A stretch of DNA of 64,000 nt from assembly GCF_002356075.1 (NCBI RefSeq), contig NZ_AP017902.1:124001-188000 (forward strand). The letters run 5' to 3'. Numbering within the stretch: position 1 is the stretch's first letter; every line of letters begins with the position of its first letter. The notes under the pieces were generated by a model. It saw only the letters and a list, made by a program, of their open reading frames with translations, did no database searches and was not told where the DNA came from. Below are positions 32,373-44,710 of the stretch, one piece after another. The position numbers and the translations under genes are program-made. The stretch is from Mycoplasmopsis bovigenitalium (lineage in GTDB: Bacteria; Bacillota_I; Bacilli_A; Mycoplasmatales; Metamycoplasmataceae).

Positions 32373-33035
32373 ATGAATTACAATCAATTAATTGATCATA
32401 CATTTTTAAAAGCTGATGCAACTGTTGCTGAAATCGACAAATTAATTGCAGAAGCAATTCAATACAAATTTAAAACAATTTGCGTTAACTCATCATGAGT
32501 TTCATATGCAAAAGAAAAACTTCAAGGTAGTGGCGTTGGAATTACCTCAGTAATTGGTTTTCCTTTAGGAGCTTGTCTAACCAATGTTAAAGCATTTGAA
32601 GCTGCAGAAGCAATCAAAGCTGGAGCCGATGAAATTGACATGGTTATCAACATTGGTAGAATGAAACAAGGCGACTATGACTATGTTCTTGAAGACATTA
32701 AAGAAATCAAAAAAGCTTGTGGCGCAAACACATTAAAAGTTATTGTTGAAACAGCTCTTTTAACAAAAGAAGAAATTGAAAAAGTAACAGAAATTGTTAT
32801 GAAATCAGGTGCTGAATTCATTAAAACATCAACTGGCTTTTCAACTCGTGGCGCAAACTTAGAAGATGTTAAAATCATGAAATCAATTTGTGGAGACAAA
32901 CTTTTAATCAAAGCTGCTGGTGGAATTAGCAACAAAGCAGACATGATTGCTATGGTTGAAGCAGGCGCAAACAGATTTGGTACAAGTCGTTCAATCGCAA
33001 TTATCGAAGACAAAGAATCAACAGAGGGATACTAG
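32373..33035 (+). CDS. deoC: Deoxyribose-phosphate aldolase
   Basis: A 220-residue class I aldolase cleaving deoxyribose 5-phosphate to acetaldehyde and glyceraldehyde 3-phosphate. The Schiff-base Lys151 is in EFIKTSTGF, with TSVIGFPLGA, ADEIDMVINIG and the second Lys in LIKAAGGIS. TGA Trp near residue 42 (NSSWVSYA). AAGGAG precedes the ATG. It completes the deo operon, linking nucleoside salvage to glycolysis. Confidence 0.96.
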
Positions 33036-33043
33036 TTATAATC

Positions 33044-33075
33044 AAAAATCCAAACCTAAGGGCTTGGATTTTTTT
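33044..33075 (+). terminator. Terminator of the deo operon
   Basis: AAATCCAA / TTGGATTT stem followed by T; A-rich on the other side, so it may also serve lpdA on the minus strand, whose stop is three bases away. Confidence 0.85.
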
Positions 33076-33077
33076 GT

Positions 33078-34445
33078 TTATTTTGCAAAATAATGTGCTT
33101 TAGATAAATAGTATATTGCTTCAGTAACAGTCGGATGAGTAAATGTGAATTTTTGCAAATCAGCAAACTTGATACCCATTTGCATTGCTTGTGCAATTTG
33201 GTTGATAATTAGACTAGAACCTTCTAAAAACATTTGAGCTCCGAGAATCAATCCTGTTTTTTTGTCAATTAAAAACTTAATAAAATCAAACTCATTTATT
33301 GAACCGTTTGCAAGGTTTCCTGGTAATGAACTAGCATTGAAAACAATTGCTTCAAATTCAACATTCTTAGCAGTTAATTCTTTTTCGCTTTGACCAACTC
33401 CACTAATTTCAGGATTTAAATAAATTGACCAAGGAACAAAATTAGTATTCAAGGTTTCAAATTCATGGCCTAAAATATGTTTTGCAATAATATCACTTGT
33501 TTTATAAGCGACAGATGAAAGCATCATTAATCCAGTAGCATCTCCAAGTGCATAAATATTTTTTATATTAGTTTGCATAGAATCATTGACTTTTATGAAT
33601 CCTTTTTCATTTAATTCAATGCCAACATTTCCGATTGCTTCTAAGTTTGCAACTCTACCAATTGCACTTAGAATTTTGCTAGATTTTATAGATTTTTCTT
33701 GACCATTTGAATTGTAAAATAATTCATTTTCGTCAAATTTGATTAATTTTGCATTGTCAATAATTTCTATATTTCTATTAGTTAAATATTGTTTAATGGC
33801 GCTTAATAATTCTATATCATGTTTACCCATAAATTCATTAACATCAAGGATTGTTACCTTAGTTCCTAATGTTGAATAAATATAAGCAAATTCTAGAGCA
33901 ACTGGTCCTGAACCAATAATTGTTAAAGATTCGACTTTTTCATCAATAATTAATGCTTGATTTGAATTTATTAAAAAGTTTTTTTCTCTTGCTTTATTAG
34001 CTCCCGGCAAATCAATTTCACGACTTTTTGCGCCAGTTGCTAAAATTGCTTTATCAAATTGGATTTGTTGTTCATTGACTATTAGAGTGTTTTGGTCAAT
34101 TAATTTGGCAGTGCCATTATAAATGTCAACATTTGCTAAATTCAATTGATTTTTAACGTTGTTATTCATTTTTTGTTTTATCAATTGACGTCTGTTTTGA
34201 ATCGCTTTTATATCAATATTTACTAAATTTGTTTCAACCCCAAATTTTTGCGAATGTGAAATAGTGTCTAAAACATAGGCAGTTTTTACCAATGATTTTT
34301 TTGGTATGCAACCAACATTAATACAAGTTCCACCTAGCTGGTCTTTTTCAATTAGCGCAACTTTTTTGCCTTTTTTAGCCAATAAAGTTGCTAACGGATA
34401 ACCCCCAGGGCCCGAACCTATTATTACAATGTCATATTTATTCAT
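33078..34445 (-). CDS. lpdA: Dihydrolipoyl dehydrogenase-type flavoprotein
   Basis: A 455-residue class I disulfide oxidoreductase. The FAD motif is DIVIIGSGPGGYPLATLLAKKG, the redox-active disulfide is GGTCINVGCIPKKS (Cys41, Cys46), the NAD domain has LTIIGSGPVALEFAYIYSTLG, and the C-terminal interface ends FTHPTVTEAIYY with the catalytic His. It lacks a lipoyl domain and stands alone, not in a pdh operon, so it could be a second copy or act on another disulfide. No TGA Trp breaks the frame. A TATAAT on the minus strand at 34473-34478 and AGAGGTT precede it. Confidence 0.87.
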   Translation of the reverse strand: MNKYDIVIIGSGPGGYPLATLLAKKGKKVALIEKDQLGGTCINVGCIPKKSLVKTAYVLDTISHSQKFGVETNLVNIDIKAIQNRRQLIKQKMNNNVKNQLNLANVDIYNGTAKLIDQNTLIVNEQQIQFDKAILATGAKSREIDLPGANKAREKNFLINSNQALIIDEKVESLTIIGSGPVALEFAYIYSTLGTKVTILDVNEFMGKHDIELLSAIKQYLTNRNIEIIDNAKLIKFDENELFYNSNGQEKSIKSSKILSAIGRVANLEAIGNVGIELNEKGFIKVNDSMQTNIKNIYALGDATGLMMLSSVAYKTSDIIAKHILGHEFETLNTNFVPWSIYLNPEISGVGQSEKELTAKNVEFEAIVFNASSLPGNLANGSINEFDFIKFLIDKKTGLILGAQMFLEGSSLIINQIAQAMQMGIKFADLQKFTFTHPTVTEAIYYLSKAHYFAK

Positions 34446-34495
34446 AATAACCTCTTTTCTAATTTTTAATTTATTATATAACTAATTAATCAAAT

Positions 34496-34528
34496 AAAAA
34501 AAGCGAAATTAACAAAAAACGCTTTTTT
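34496..34528 (-). terminator. Terminator of the rarA-pheS-ung-pheT-glyA operon
   Basis: AAAAAAGCG / CGCTTTTTT stem with T-runs on the minus strand, 30 bases past the glyA stop. Confidence 0.8.
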
Positions 34529-34557
34529 GACTATTTTTAAGTTTAAAAATCAAGTTT

Positions 34558-35811
34558 TTAATATTCACCAACAAGCGGGAATTCTTTTGTTAGTAATTTA
34601 ACTTGTTGTTTAATTTGTTTTTTAAGTTCTGAATTCTTCAATATCGAATTGCCATTTGAAAGAATCACGTGAATAATTTGGGCTAACTCATTTCATTTTG
34701 TAAAGTTTCTCGAAGTCATTGCGGCAACGCCAATACGTATTCCCGAAGAAATCATTGGGCTTAATGTATCATTTGGAATTGTATTTTTATTAACTGTTAT
34801 GTTGAATTTTCCTAGTAAATTTTCAGCTTCTTTACCAGTTATTCCATAACTTTTATGAACATTGATTGTGAATAAATGGTTTTCAGTTTTGCCTGATACT
34901 ATTTCAATGTTGTTTGCCAAAAATCATTCACTAAATTGTTTGGCGTTTTCAACAATATTTTTACCATATTGTTTAAATTCTGGCTTTAGTGCTTCGCCAA
35001 AAGCCACTGCTTTTCCAGCAATTGCGTGGAAAAGCGGACCGCCTTGATAACCAGGGAACACTCATCTATCGACTTTTTTAGCAATTTCTTCGTCGTTTGT
35101 CATTATTATTGCGCCACGAGCACCACGAAGTGTTTTGTGTGTTGTTGAAGTGATTATGTCTGCATAACCTACGGGACTTGGGTGTACGCCAGCAATAATT
35201 AATCCCGAAATATGCGCGATATCAGCCATTAATTTTGCTCCACAAGCATCGGCAATTTCTCTAAATTTCGCAAAATCAATAATTCTTGGATATGCAGAAT
35301 ACCCACAAATAATAACAGCAGGTTTTTCTTTAATAGCTAATTGCTTAATTGCTTCATAATCCAATACCCCATTATCATCAACATCATAGGAAACTGAATT
35401 GTAAAAAATCCCACTAAAGCTAATTTTATAACCGTGAGTTAAATGTCCTCCAGAATTTAATGATAGACCCATTATTTTATCACCTGTTTTAGCAACCGTA
35501 GCTAGTGCCGCCGCATTTGCTACTGAACCTGAATAAGGTTGAACATTGGCAAATTTAACATTGAATAATTTTTTTAGTCTATCAATTGCAATTTTTTCAA
35601 CTTTATCAACATGTTCGCAACCCCCATAATATCTTCTATCTGGATATCCTTCACCATATTTGTTGGTTAAAACACTGCCCACTGCGGCTAGAACATCATT
35701 AGAAACATAGTTTTCTGACGCAATTAGTTCGATGTGGTCTTGTTGTCTTCTTTTTTCAGCATTGATTGCATTTTGAATTTCTTTATCTTTAATTTTAATA
35801 TTTTTGTACAT
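34558..35811 (-). CDS. glyA: Serine hydroxymethyltransferase
   Basis: A 417-residue PLP enzyme converting serine and THF to glycine and methylene-THF, which FolD uses. The start region [28 protein letters not shown], the PLP-lysine in [13 protein letters not shown] (Lys226) and [11 protein letters not shown] are all present. Three TGA Trp codons interrupt it in the standard code; the stop is TAA at 34558. It begins eight bases after pheT and is the last gene of a five-gene operon. Confidence 0.96.
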
Positions 35812-35819
35812 GTTGACTC

Positions 35820-37997
35820 CTAGTTATATTGTTCATTTATTTTTTCAATTGTTGTTGAATCTGCACAAATTCTAATTGTTATTTTTTTGACGTTTTCAAT
35901 TGAATATGAATCGATTTGGTAAATTGAGAAGATATTAAAATTATTTTTGATTTCATCGATTTTTGATGATATGTTTGCCTTAATATCTAGTTCAAATGTT
36001 ATATCAATGGTTTTAAGAGGCGACTGATTATATGATTCAAAAGTAATGTCAATTTTATTTTTGATATCCATAAATTCCGCTACTCATAAATTGTGTTGTG
36101 AGTATTTTGGATGAATCTGACCAATTCAACCAATCATCTGGCCATCAAGCATAATTTTTGCTGATGTATTTGGATGAATATATTCATTATCTTTGAAAGG
36201 AATAAATTCAATTTCGTTATTTTTCAAATAATTTATGATGTCTTGTTTGATTTCATAGAAATCTTTAATATTTGAAATAAGGCCAATTGTATATTTATTA
36301 TTATTTATCATTCCAAATTCAAAAAATGAAAACTTATCAATTTTTCTTTTTAAATTATAGTCGGCAGCTTGAATCATTGATGATATTATTGAGTTTCTAA
36401 TTTGTTCGCGTTCTTTTGACACAAACGTTTGTAATTTAATTGTATTTGGGAAATTAAATGGGTTTAAAAAGTTGGTTTGTTCACTTTCTAATGTGAAGGT
36501 TCTTATCTCATTGTAGCCCATTGATTGAAGCAGATTTTTACTAATATCTCTTCGGTCTACTTTGAATGGAAGTAATGTTGGTGCAATTGGTTCAAAATTA
36601 GTGTATCCATAAAATCTAAAGTATTCTTCAATGATATCCTCATAATTATTGATATCTTTTCGATAATTTGGAGCAATTAATCTGTTTTTATCCATTCGAA
36701 AACCAATAGTTTTTAATTTTTGTTCAACCTCATCAAAACGAGATAATTCTCTTATATCGCAGTTGGCATAAAGTGCTAATTTGTGTCTATTTTGCAACAC
36801 TGAATTACCGATTTTTTCAGAAGGCATTCCAACAATATTGCTGAATTTAACTTTATCAAGGTGAGCTTTATACTGTAAATATTGCATTCCAAAACGAACC
36901 ATCTGACTGTTAACACCACGTCCGGCTTGAATTGATGAAGCGGTATCAAATTTAATTTCCTTTGCTCCATGTCTAACTATTTTCGAGTCAAAAGAACCAA
37001 TTTCAAAGGTAATATTTTCAGTTTTTTCATCAACTTTTGTATTTTCAAGACCCATAACAGAAGCTAATGAAATAGGTCCTTTTTTATTTGTTATTGCTAA
37101 AACATTGTTTACATGTTGTTTTTTATCGCCTAATAGACAAACTTCGCCAGTAAATATTTCACAACCTAGTTTTGAACCAATTTTATCTTTATCATAAGCA
37201 TGAGTGGGGGCTCCAGTGTAAATAAGAGCTAGATTTGTAATATCAATTGGTCAAATATTTTTAGCTTCAACACCATGTTTTGCTAAAAATAACATATCTT
37301 TAAGTGAACTTTTTTTGTTTTTTGCATGTACATCTAAAAATGATAATGAATTGCAATTTTTCCTTGAAACACTAATTGTTGATTTGAATTTTGGCTTAAT
37401 TGATTTGTTTTTTCAATTGAATCAGTCAAATTTTGTATTTAAATATGCGGCAATTTCTTGAGCAAGAACATAATATGAATTAGCATCAGGTCTATTTGCT
37501 GGAGTTGTTATATCTATAATATAGTCATCAAGGTCAAAATATTCAACTGGGTCTTTGTCAAGAGGCAATTTTTGATTTAGCATCATTAAATCTTCTTGAT
37601 TGAAAGGTAATTTTGAAATATCATAACCTAATTCTGAAAAATTACATAGCATTCCTTGTGATTCAATGCCAGCCATTTTTTTAGCACCAAAAACTATTTC
37701 ACCTTTTTGTGAACCAACAACAAATGCAGTTGTGTAAGCGCCAACTTTTGCATTTTTAGCATTAGTTTGAATTGTTATTTTTTCATTGTTTGCTAATTCA
37801 AGTTCAACAACCGTTAGATTTTTTGAATTTGGGTTAGGGTATACATCAATAACTTTTGCAAATTTTACACCTTTAACATCGCTTAAAGGTGTTATGCTTT
37901 CAACTTCATAGCCAAGATTGTTAATTACTTTTTCGATTGATAAATCAAGCTTGATATTGGGCATAAATTTATTTAATTCTTTAAGGGTAATAATCAT
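35820..37997 (-). CDS. pheT: Phenylalanyl-tRNA synthetase beta subunit
   Basis: A 725-residue subunit, shorter than the usual 800. It has the N-terminal B1 region ([20 protein letters not shown]), the EMAP-like tRNA-binding domain ([20 protein letters not shown]), the B3/B4 editing region ([14 protein letters not shown]), the B5 region ([20 protein letters not shown]) and the catalytic-like core ([20 protein letters not shown]). The C-terminal ferredoxin-fold anticodon-binding domain is short and ends at NEQYN. Many TGA Trp codons. AGAAAGGAAA supports the ATG at 37997, one base after the ung stop. Confidence 0.93.
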
Positions 37998-37998
37998 A

Positions 37999-38703
37999 TT
38001 ATTTTTCCTTTCTAATTGAAAAATCAATTGATTTGGTTAATTTATTATTTACTTTTCTAAAAAAATTTGAGTCTTTAAAAGATTGATTAGTGCGTGCATA
38101 TGATAGTGGTGAAGGATGTGAGGTATAAATTATTTGATTTTCACTAACTTTGCTGCTTTCAATCAAAGGTTTTATAAATTGATAAGACTGCTTGCCTCAT
38201 AATCCAAAAATTACATTCGGATTTATATTAGCAATAAATTCAATTAATTTAAAAACAAATTGCTGTCAACCTATATCCTTGTGCGAGTTGGCCTTAAATT
38301 CTTCGACTGTTAAAACAGTATTGATTAATAAAACTCCTTGTTTAGCTCAAAAATCCAATGAATAAGTTTCAAAAATACTGTTTGGATAATCTTTTTTAAC
38401 TTCTTTAATTATGTTAGCTAAACTTTTTGGGCATTTTTGCAATCTTGTGCTGAACGCTAAGCCATCAGCTTGATTTGGATTGTGATATGGGTCTTGACCA
38501 ATAATTATTAATTTAGTTTCATTTGGTTCAAAAAATGTTAGAGCTCTAAATCAATCTGATTTTTTTGGTCAAATAACATTATTTTTAGTTGACTTATCAA
38601 CTTTTTCTAAAATTAATTTGAAATAATCTTGCTTTGACTCATATTCAAGAAAATCATAAAATTTATTTTTCTTTGTAAAACTGTTTAAGTGTTCGCAAAT
38701 CAT
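37999..38703 (-). CDS. ung: Uracil-DNA glycosylase
   Basis: About 234 residues. The water-activating motif is [20 protein letters not shown], followed by [13 protein letters not shown], and the DNA-binding loop SHPSPLSY. It removes uracil from DNA. Several TGA Trp codons (for example VIWPKKSDW) hide it from standard-code reading. The start is uncertain: the only ATG in frame lies 41 bases inside pheS (MICEHLNSF), but a later non-ATG start is possible. It sits between pheS and pheT, an unusual place. Confidence 0.9.
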
Positions 38704-39619
38704 TATTGTAAAATTCCCGAATATCTTTAATGTTGTATTTAATCATCGCTAGCCTTTCAATACCCATTCCAGCAGCGAATCCATTGTATTTTTTATTGTC
38801 ATAGCCAGCTAATTTCATGACATTTGGGTGCAGCATTCCAGCTCCTAGCACTTCGATTCAACGGTTTTTATAAAAAATATCTACTTCAACACTTGGCTCA
38901 GTAAAAGGGAAGAAACTTGGGCGCAATCTTAATTCTAATTCTTCTTCAAAAACATAACTCAAAAGTGATTTAAGAGTCCAAATTAAATTAGGGAATGAAA
39001 CATTACCAACACTTACAAAATCTAGTTGCGTAAATTGGTGTGAGTGTGTCGCATCATCCTCATCATTTCGATAAACTTTTCCAATAGCAAAATTATTTAA
39101 TGGCTTATTCGCGTTTTTTTCAAGTTCAAGTGCACTAATTCCAGTATTGTGAGTTCGTAATAATGTTGTTGGATTTAAGTATAATGAATCGTGCATTGCT
39201 CTTGCCGGGTGGTCTGATGGCATGTTTAGTTTCTCAAAGTTGTAATAATCTGAAACAATTTCGCCTTCTTTTGATTCAAAATAACCATTTTGAATAAATC
39301 AATCTCTTAGTCGATTTTCAATAATAGTTATTGGATGTAGTGAACCAGTTGCATTAACAGGTTTAGTTACATCAATAAATGATTCATTTACTAATTTTTC
39401 AATTTTTTGGTTTTCTAGTTTTAGTTCAATTTCTTTAAATTTTGCCTCATATTCATTTTTGAGTTGGTTGATTTTTTGACCTAGTTGTTTTTTTTCTTCA
39501 ATTGAGGCAGTTTTAAGTTTTTGTTGCAGTTCAAAAATGTCGCCCTCTTTTGAAAATACTTTACTTTTGGCAATTTTTAAGTCTTCAAAACTCTTGATTT
39601 CTTCTCAAATTATTTTCAT
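38663..39619 (-). CDS. pheS: Phenylalanyl-tRNA synthetase alpha subunit
   Basis: A 318-residue class II synthetase subunit. An N-terminal coiled coil ([21 protein letters not shown]) is followed by motif 1 ([14 protein letters not shown]), motif 2 ([13 protein letters not shown], then [21 protein letters not shown]) and motif 3 ([15 protein letters not shown]). It charges tRNA-Phe together with PheT. Two TGA Trp codons occur in the first third and one near 38852. The start overlaps the rarA stop (TAATG), and the 3' end overlaps the likely ung start. Confidence 0.95.
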
Positions 39620-40830
39620 TATTTTTTACCTTTCCTTGTTTCAATGCTTTTGTAATAATTAACAATTTTATCTATATCATTTCAATCAGGCTTGAAAAAT
39701 TTTTCATTTACTTGTTTTGGCAAATAATTTTGATTAATTCAGTTGCCTTCATAATCGTGTGGTCACTTATAACCAACTCCATTACCAAGTTTGCTTGCTG
39801 AGGAATAGTGTGCTTCTTTTAATATTTTTGGCACATCATAAACATTTCCTTGTTCAATGTATGATTGAACATTTTTCATTGCTTTATATGTACTTGCACT
39901 TTTTGGACTCAATGCCATATAGCAAATTAAATAAAATATTGGTAAATTTGCCTCAGGAAATCCCAAGCGCTCAACTGCGTTTAGCGCCGCTTCAACACGA
40001 AGTGCTATATTTGGGTCAGCGAGCGCTATATCTTCATAAGCAACACAAGTTATGCGCCTAAAAAGCCCTTGATAATCGCCTGTTTTTAAAATTAAAGCTC
40101 CATAATAAAGCGATGCATCAACATCAGAACCTCTTAACGATTTATGAAATGCTGAAAGATTATCATAATGTGCATCACCATTCATGTCTGAATAAAAGTT
40201 GATGTTTGGTATTATTGTTTTTAAAAGTTGTTCATTTATTTCTTTGTCTTTTCCTAAAAGGGCTAACATTTGTAAATTATTTAAGCAGAATCGATAATCA
40301 CCTGATGAATATTTAACAAGTTTTTCAATGTTTTCGTTATTTATTTTTAACTCTGGAAAGTAGTTTTTAATTACATCTTTTATGCCTAAATACACTTGTT
40401 TTTCGTCTAATTTGTCAAATCGCAGTATTTGCATTCTGCTTCTTAGAGCGGGGTTAACTCGAAAATAAGGATTTTCGGTTGTTGTTGCATAAATAATTAT
40501 TTTGTCAAATTCTAAATATGATAATAAAACATCTTGAACATTTTTAGTTAATCTGTGTATTTCGTCGATTATTATTATTTGATTGTCCTGAAGTAACTCT
40601 AATAATCTATTTTTATTTTCAATACTTGCATTGAATAAGGCATATTTTAAATTCATATCATTGGCAAGCGCACAAGCCGCTGATGTTTTACCAGTTCCTG
40701 ATTCGCCATAAAATATAAAGCTTGTGGAAATTTTATTTTCTACAATTTTGCTTAATAATTTAACATTATTTTCTTGCCCTATAATTTGACTAAGAGTTTT
40801 TGGCCTTAATTCATTAGCTAAATTTTTCAT
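39619..40830 (-). CDS. rarA: Replication-associated recombination protein A (RarA/MgsA) AAA+ ATPase
   Basis: A 403-residue clamp-loader-like ATPase acting at stalled forks. It begins LANELRPKTLSQIIGQE, has Walker A FYGESGTGKTSAACA, Walker B IIIDEIHRL, sensor 1 YATTTENPYFRVNPALRSR, and the C-terminal tetramerisation part (SAFHKSLRGSDVDASLYYGAL; ALAVNAVERLGFPEA-like). The last 48 residues follow a TGA Trp codon. It heads the operon rarA-pheS-ung-pheT-glyA. Confidence 0.92.
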
Positions 40831-40944
40831 ATTAATATTTTAATAAATAAAGAATTTTTTTTGTATAAAAATTATAAATTTTAATAATTCCTAAAAAAAC
40901 CATTTGTAATTGAATTAGTAAGAGTTAATTTTCAATAAAATAAT

Positions 40945-40972
40945 TAAAAAAAGCAAATGTGTTAACACTTGC
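40945..40972 (-). terminator. Terminator of dnaK
   Basis: On the minus strand GCAAGTGTTAACACATTTGC folds into an imperfect hairpin followed by seven T, just after the dnaK stop. Confidence 0.75.
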
Positions 40973-40982
40973 ATTTCTTTAA

Positions 40983-42827
<1,845 letters not shown>

Positions 42828-42835
42828 TTAAACTG

Positions 42836-44209
42836 CTAATTTTTTATTTTTCGTTTTTTGCTTAAAATAAGTGTTATTAGTAAAAGTAGGTTATAAAAAA
42901 TAATTCATATTAGTATAGTTTTATTAGAAATTTGCCAATCTGTAACAATATTTATTGATAAAAAGTTGGCAATATTAATTAATCAGTCAAGAGCAAAATA
43001 TATTCAATGTAAAAAATGCGGGCTTCATCAAAATAAAATTGAAAAAAGATAGATAAATTCAAAGATTAAAGCAAAGAAAAATGAATAAATAATTCCTATT
43101 AAATTAATTTGTTTATTGAATTTTATTGACCACATAATCATAAAAATATACATAGTAATGCTTATTATAAGAAATTTTAAGAATGTATTTTTTAATTTGT
43201 AATTATTGAAAATTTTATTAATTAATATAGTAACAAGTGTTGCGGTATATGACAAAATGAAGCTTTCACTAATTATATTATTGAAATTAATTGTAAAAGT
43301 AACCAGGGCACATAGTGCAAGTGATTTAAAGCTATCTAAATTAAATTTTTTTCTAAAAATATAAAATAAATAGGCTCTAAGAACTGGAATGTAACTTGAA
43401 AGTGCACAAACATAGTAAAAAATAATTAAATTAGTAAGTATATTCAATAGTTTATATGCAAATTTGTTTTTTATTTTTTTGATAAGTCCAAATAATAAAT
43501 TGAATAATATATCAATGTGAAATCCCGAAATAACAAGCAGGTGAACTATGTTGATTTGGGCGGATTTTTTAAGTATGTCTCTTGAATGAGTGTTTTGACC
43601 AAAAACAATCATTTTTCAATATTTTTGGAATAATTCACTACCTCTAGAAGCTAAATTTTCAATTAAATTATAGAATGAATAATTAGCTGAATAAATGCGG
43701 GTTACTACTGCTTTATTTATTATATTTGTTACATTATTTGCAATATGAAAATTATTTATATTTTCTAATGCGTCTATATTCCCTTTAATTTCGACACTTT
43801 GACCAACCTGAAGTGGATTTGCAGTAACATATTTGTTCAAATAAATTAAAAAATTATTGTTTTTTACATTTACTATGGCATATTTTTCTCCTGCTTTAAC
43901 CACATATGCTTTCATTTCATAATGACCTAACTCGATTTGTTGAGGTTTATCAATAAATTTTTTAATAAAATAAAAGCTAGCAATAATTAAAATTAAAATT
44001 ATTTTTTTAGGAAAAAAAGCAAAAATAAATAGACATTTTAATATGTATAAAAATATCCAAAAGTATTGAGTTTCAAGGTTTTTGGTCAATGCTAAATGTA
44101 ATATTAGCGGGCTTAAAATGACTAATATGTTAGTTATATTATTAATATATTTTGTAATTTTTTTAGAGTTGCTTGGCCAACGCCTTTTAATGATTCTAAG
44201 TGCTGTCAC
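42836..44209 (-). CDS. comEC: ComEC/Rec2-type DNA uptake channel protein
   Basis: A 457-residue membrane protein with about nine hydrophobic segments. The hallmark HLLVISGFHIDILFNLL matches the ComEC competence domain (HLLAISGLHI). A soluble OB-like part (EMKAYVVKAGEKYAIVNVKNN) precedes it. The C-terminal metallo-beta-lactamase domain of full ComEC is absent, as in many short mycoplasma homologues. Several TGA Trp codons. The ATG at 44209 overlaps comEA by 76 bases; the true start may be elsewhere. In naturally competent bacteria it carries single-stranded DNA across the membrane. Confidence 0.85.
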
Positions 44210-44627
44210 GTTATTGATTCATTGTCTTTTCTTAGTTTTAATACTTTTTGTGCAGTTGATTTAGTTATCCCGTATAAAGTTAATTGATTTATATTATTTA
44301 ATTCTTTTCAATTTAAAAATGCCCCTTTATTCAAGTCATAAGGGATATAGATTTCAGTATTTTTAGCATTTTTGAATCAAAATCTAGTTTGCTTAAATTT
44401 GCATTATGTTTAGGGCCTGCTCTTTTTAAAATTGAATACAATTTTTCACCAAAATTAACCTCTAATTCACCTGGATTATTAACTGCGCCATAAATTTTTA
44501 TTTTCAAGGTTTTTGACTTGTTTGCAGATTTTAAATATGTCCCTCTTTGGTCCAAGGTTAAAGAAAGCGATATGCTAAATAACCCAACCGCCAATAATCC
44601 GCCTAATACTCACACTTTTTTCTTCAT
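44134..44627 (-). pseudogene. comEA: ComEA-like DNA-binding protein, frameshifted
   Basis: The first part (MKKKVWVLGGLLAVGLFSIS membrane anchor, then KIKIYGAVNNPGELEVNFGEKLYSILKRAG) is an SLBB-type domain. Downstream, in another frame, is a helix-hairpin-helix domain (INQLTLYGITKSTAQKVLKLR, then LESLKGVGQATLKKL). The frames meet at an A5 run (44369-44373); one more A would give an intact 164-residue ComEA with SLBB plus HhH, the normal architecture. As sequenced the product ends about eight codons after the run. It may be a real mutation, a slippage switch or a sequencing error. The minus-strand start at 44627 is supported by the GCGATGAAG context only. Confidence 0.78.
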
Positions 44628-44680
44628 CGCTAAAAATTATGCAACATGATAAATTTTGCTCAAAAAAGGAAAAAAATATG

Positions 44681-44708
44681 AAAAAAGCCTTGATTTTACA
44701 AGGCTTTG
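44681..44708 (-). terminator. Terminator of the endonuclease I lipoprotein gene
   Basis: AAGCCTTG / CAAGGCTT stem with a T-run on the minus strand, directly after the stop. Confidence 0.85.
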
Positions 44709-44710
44709 GA

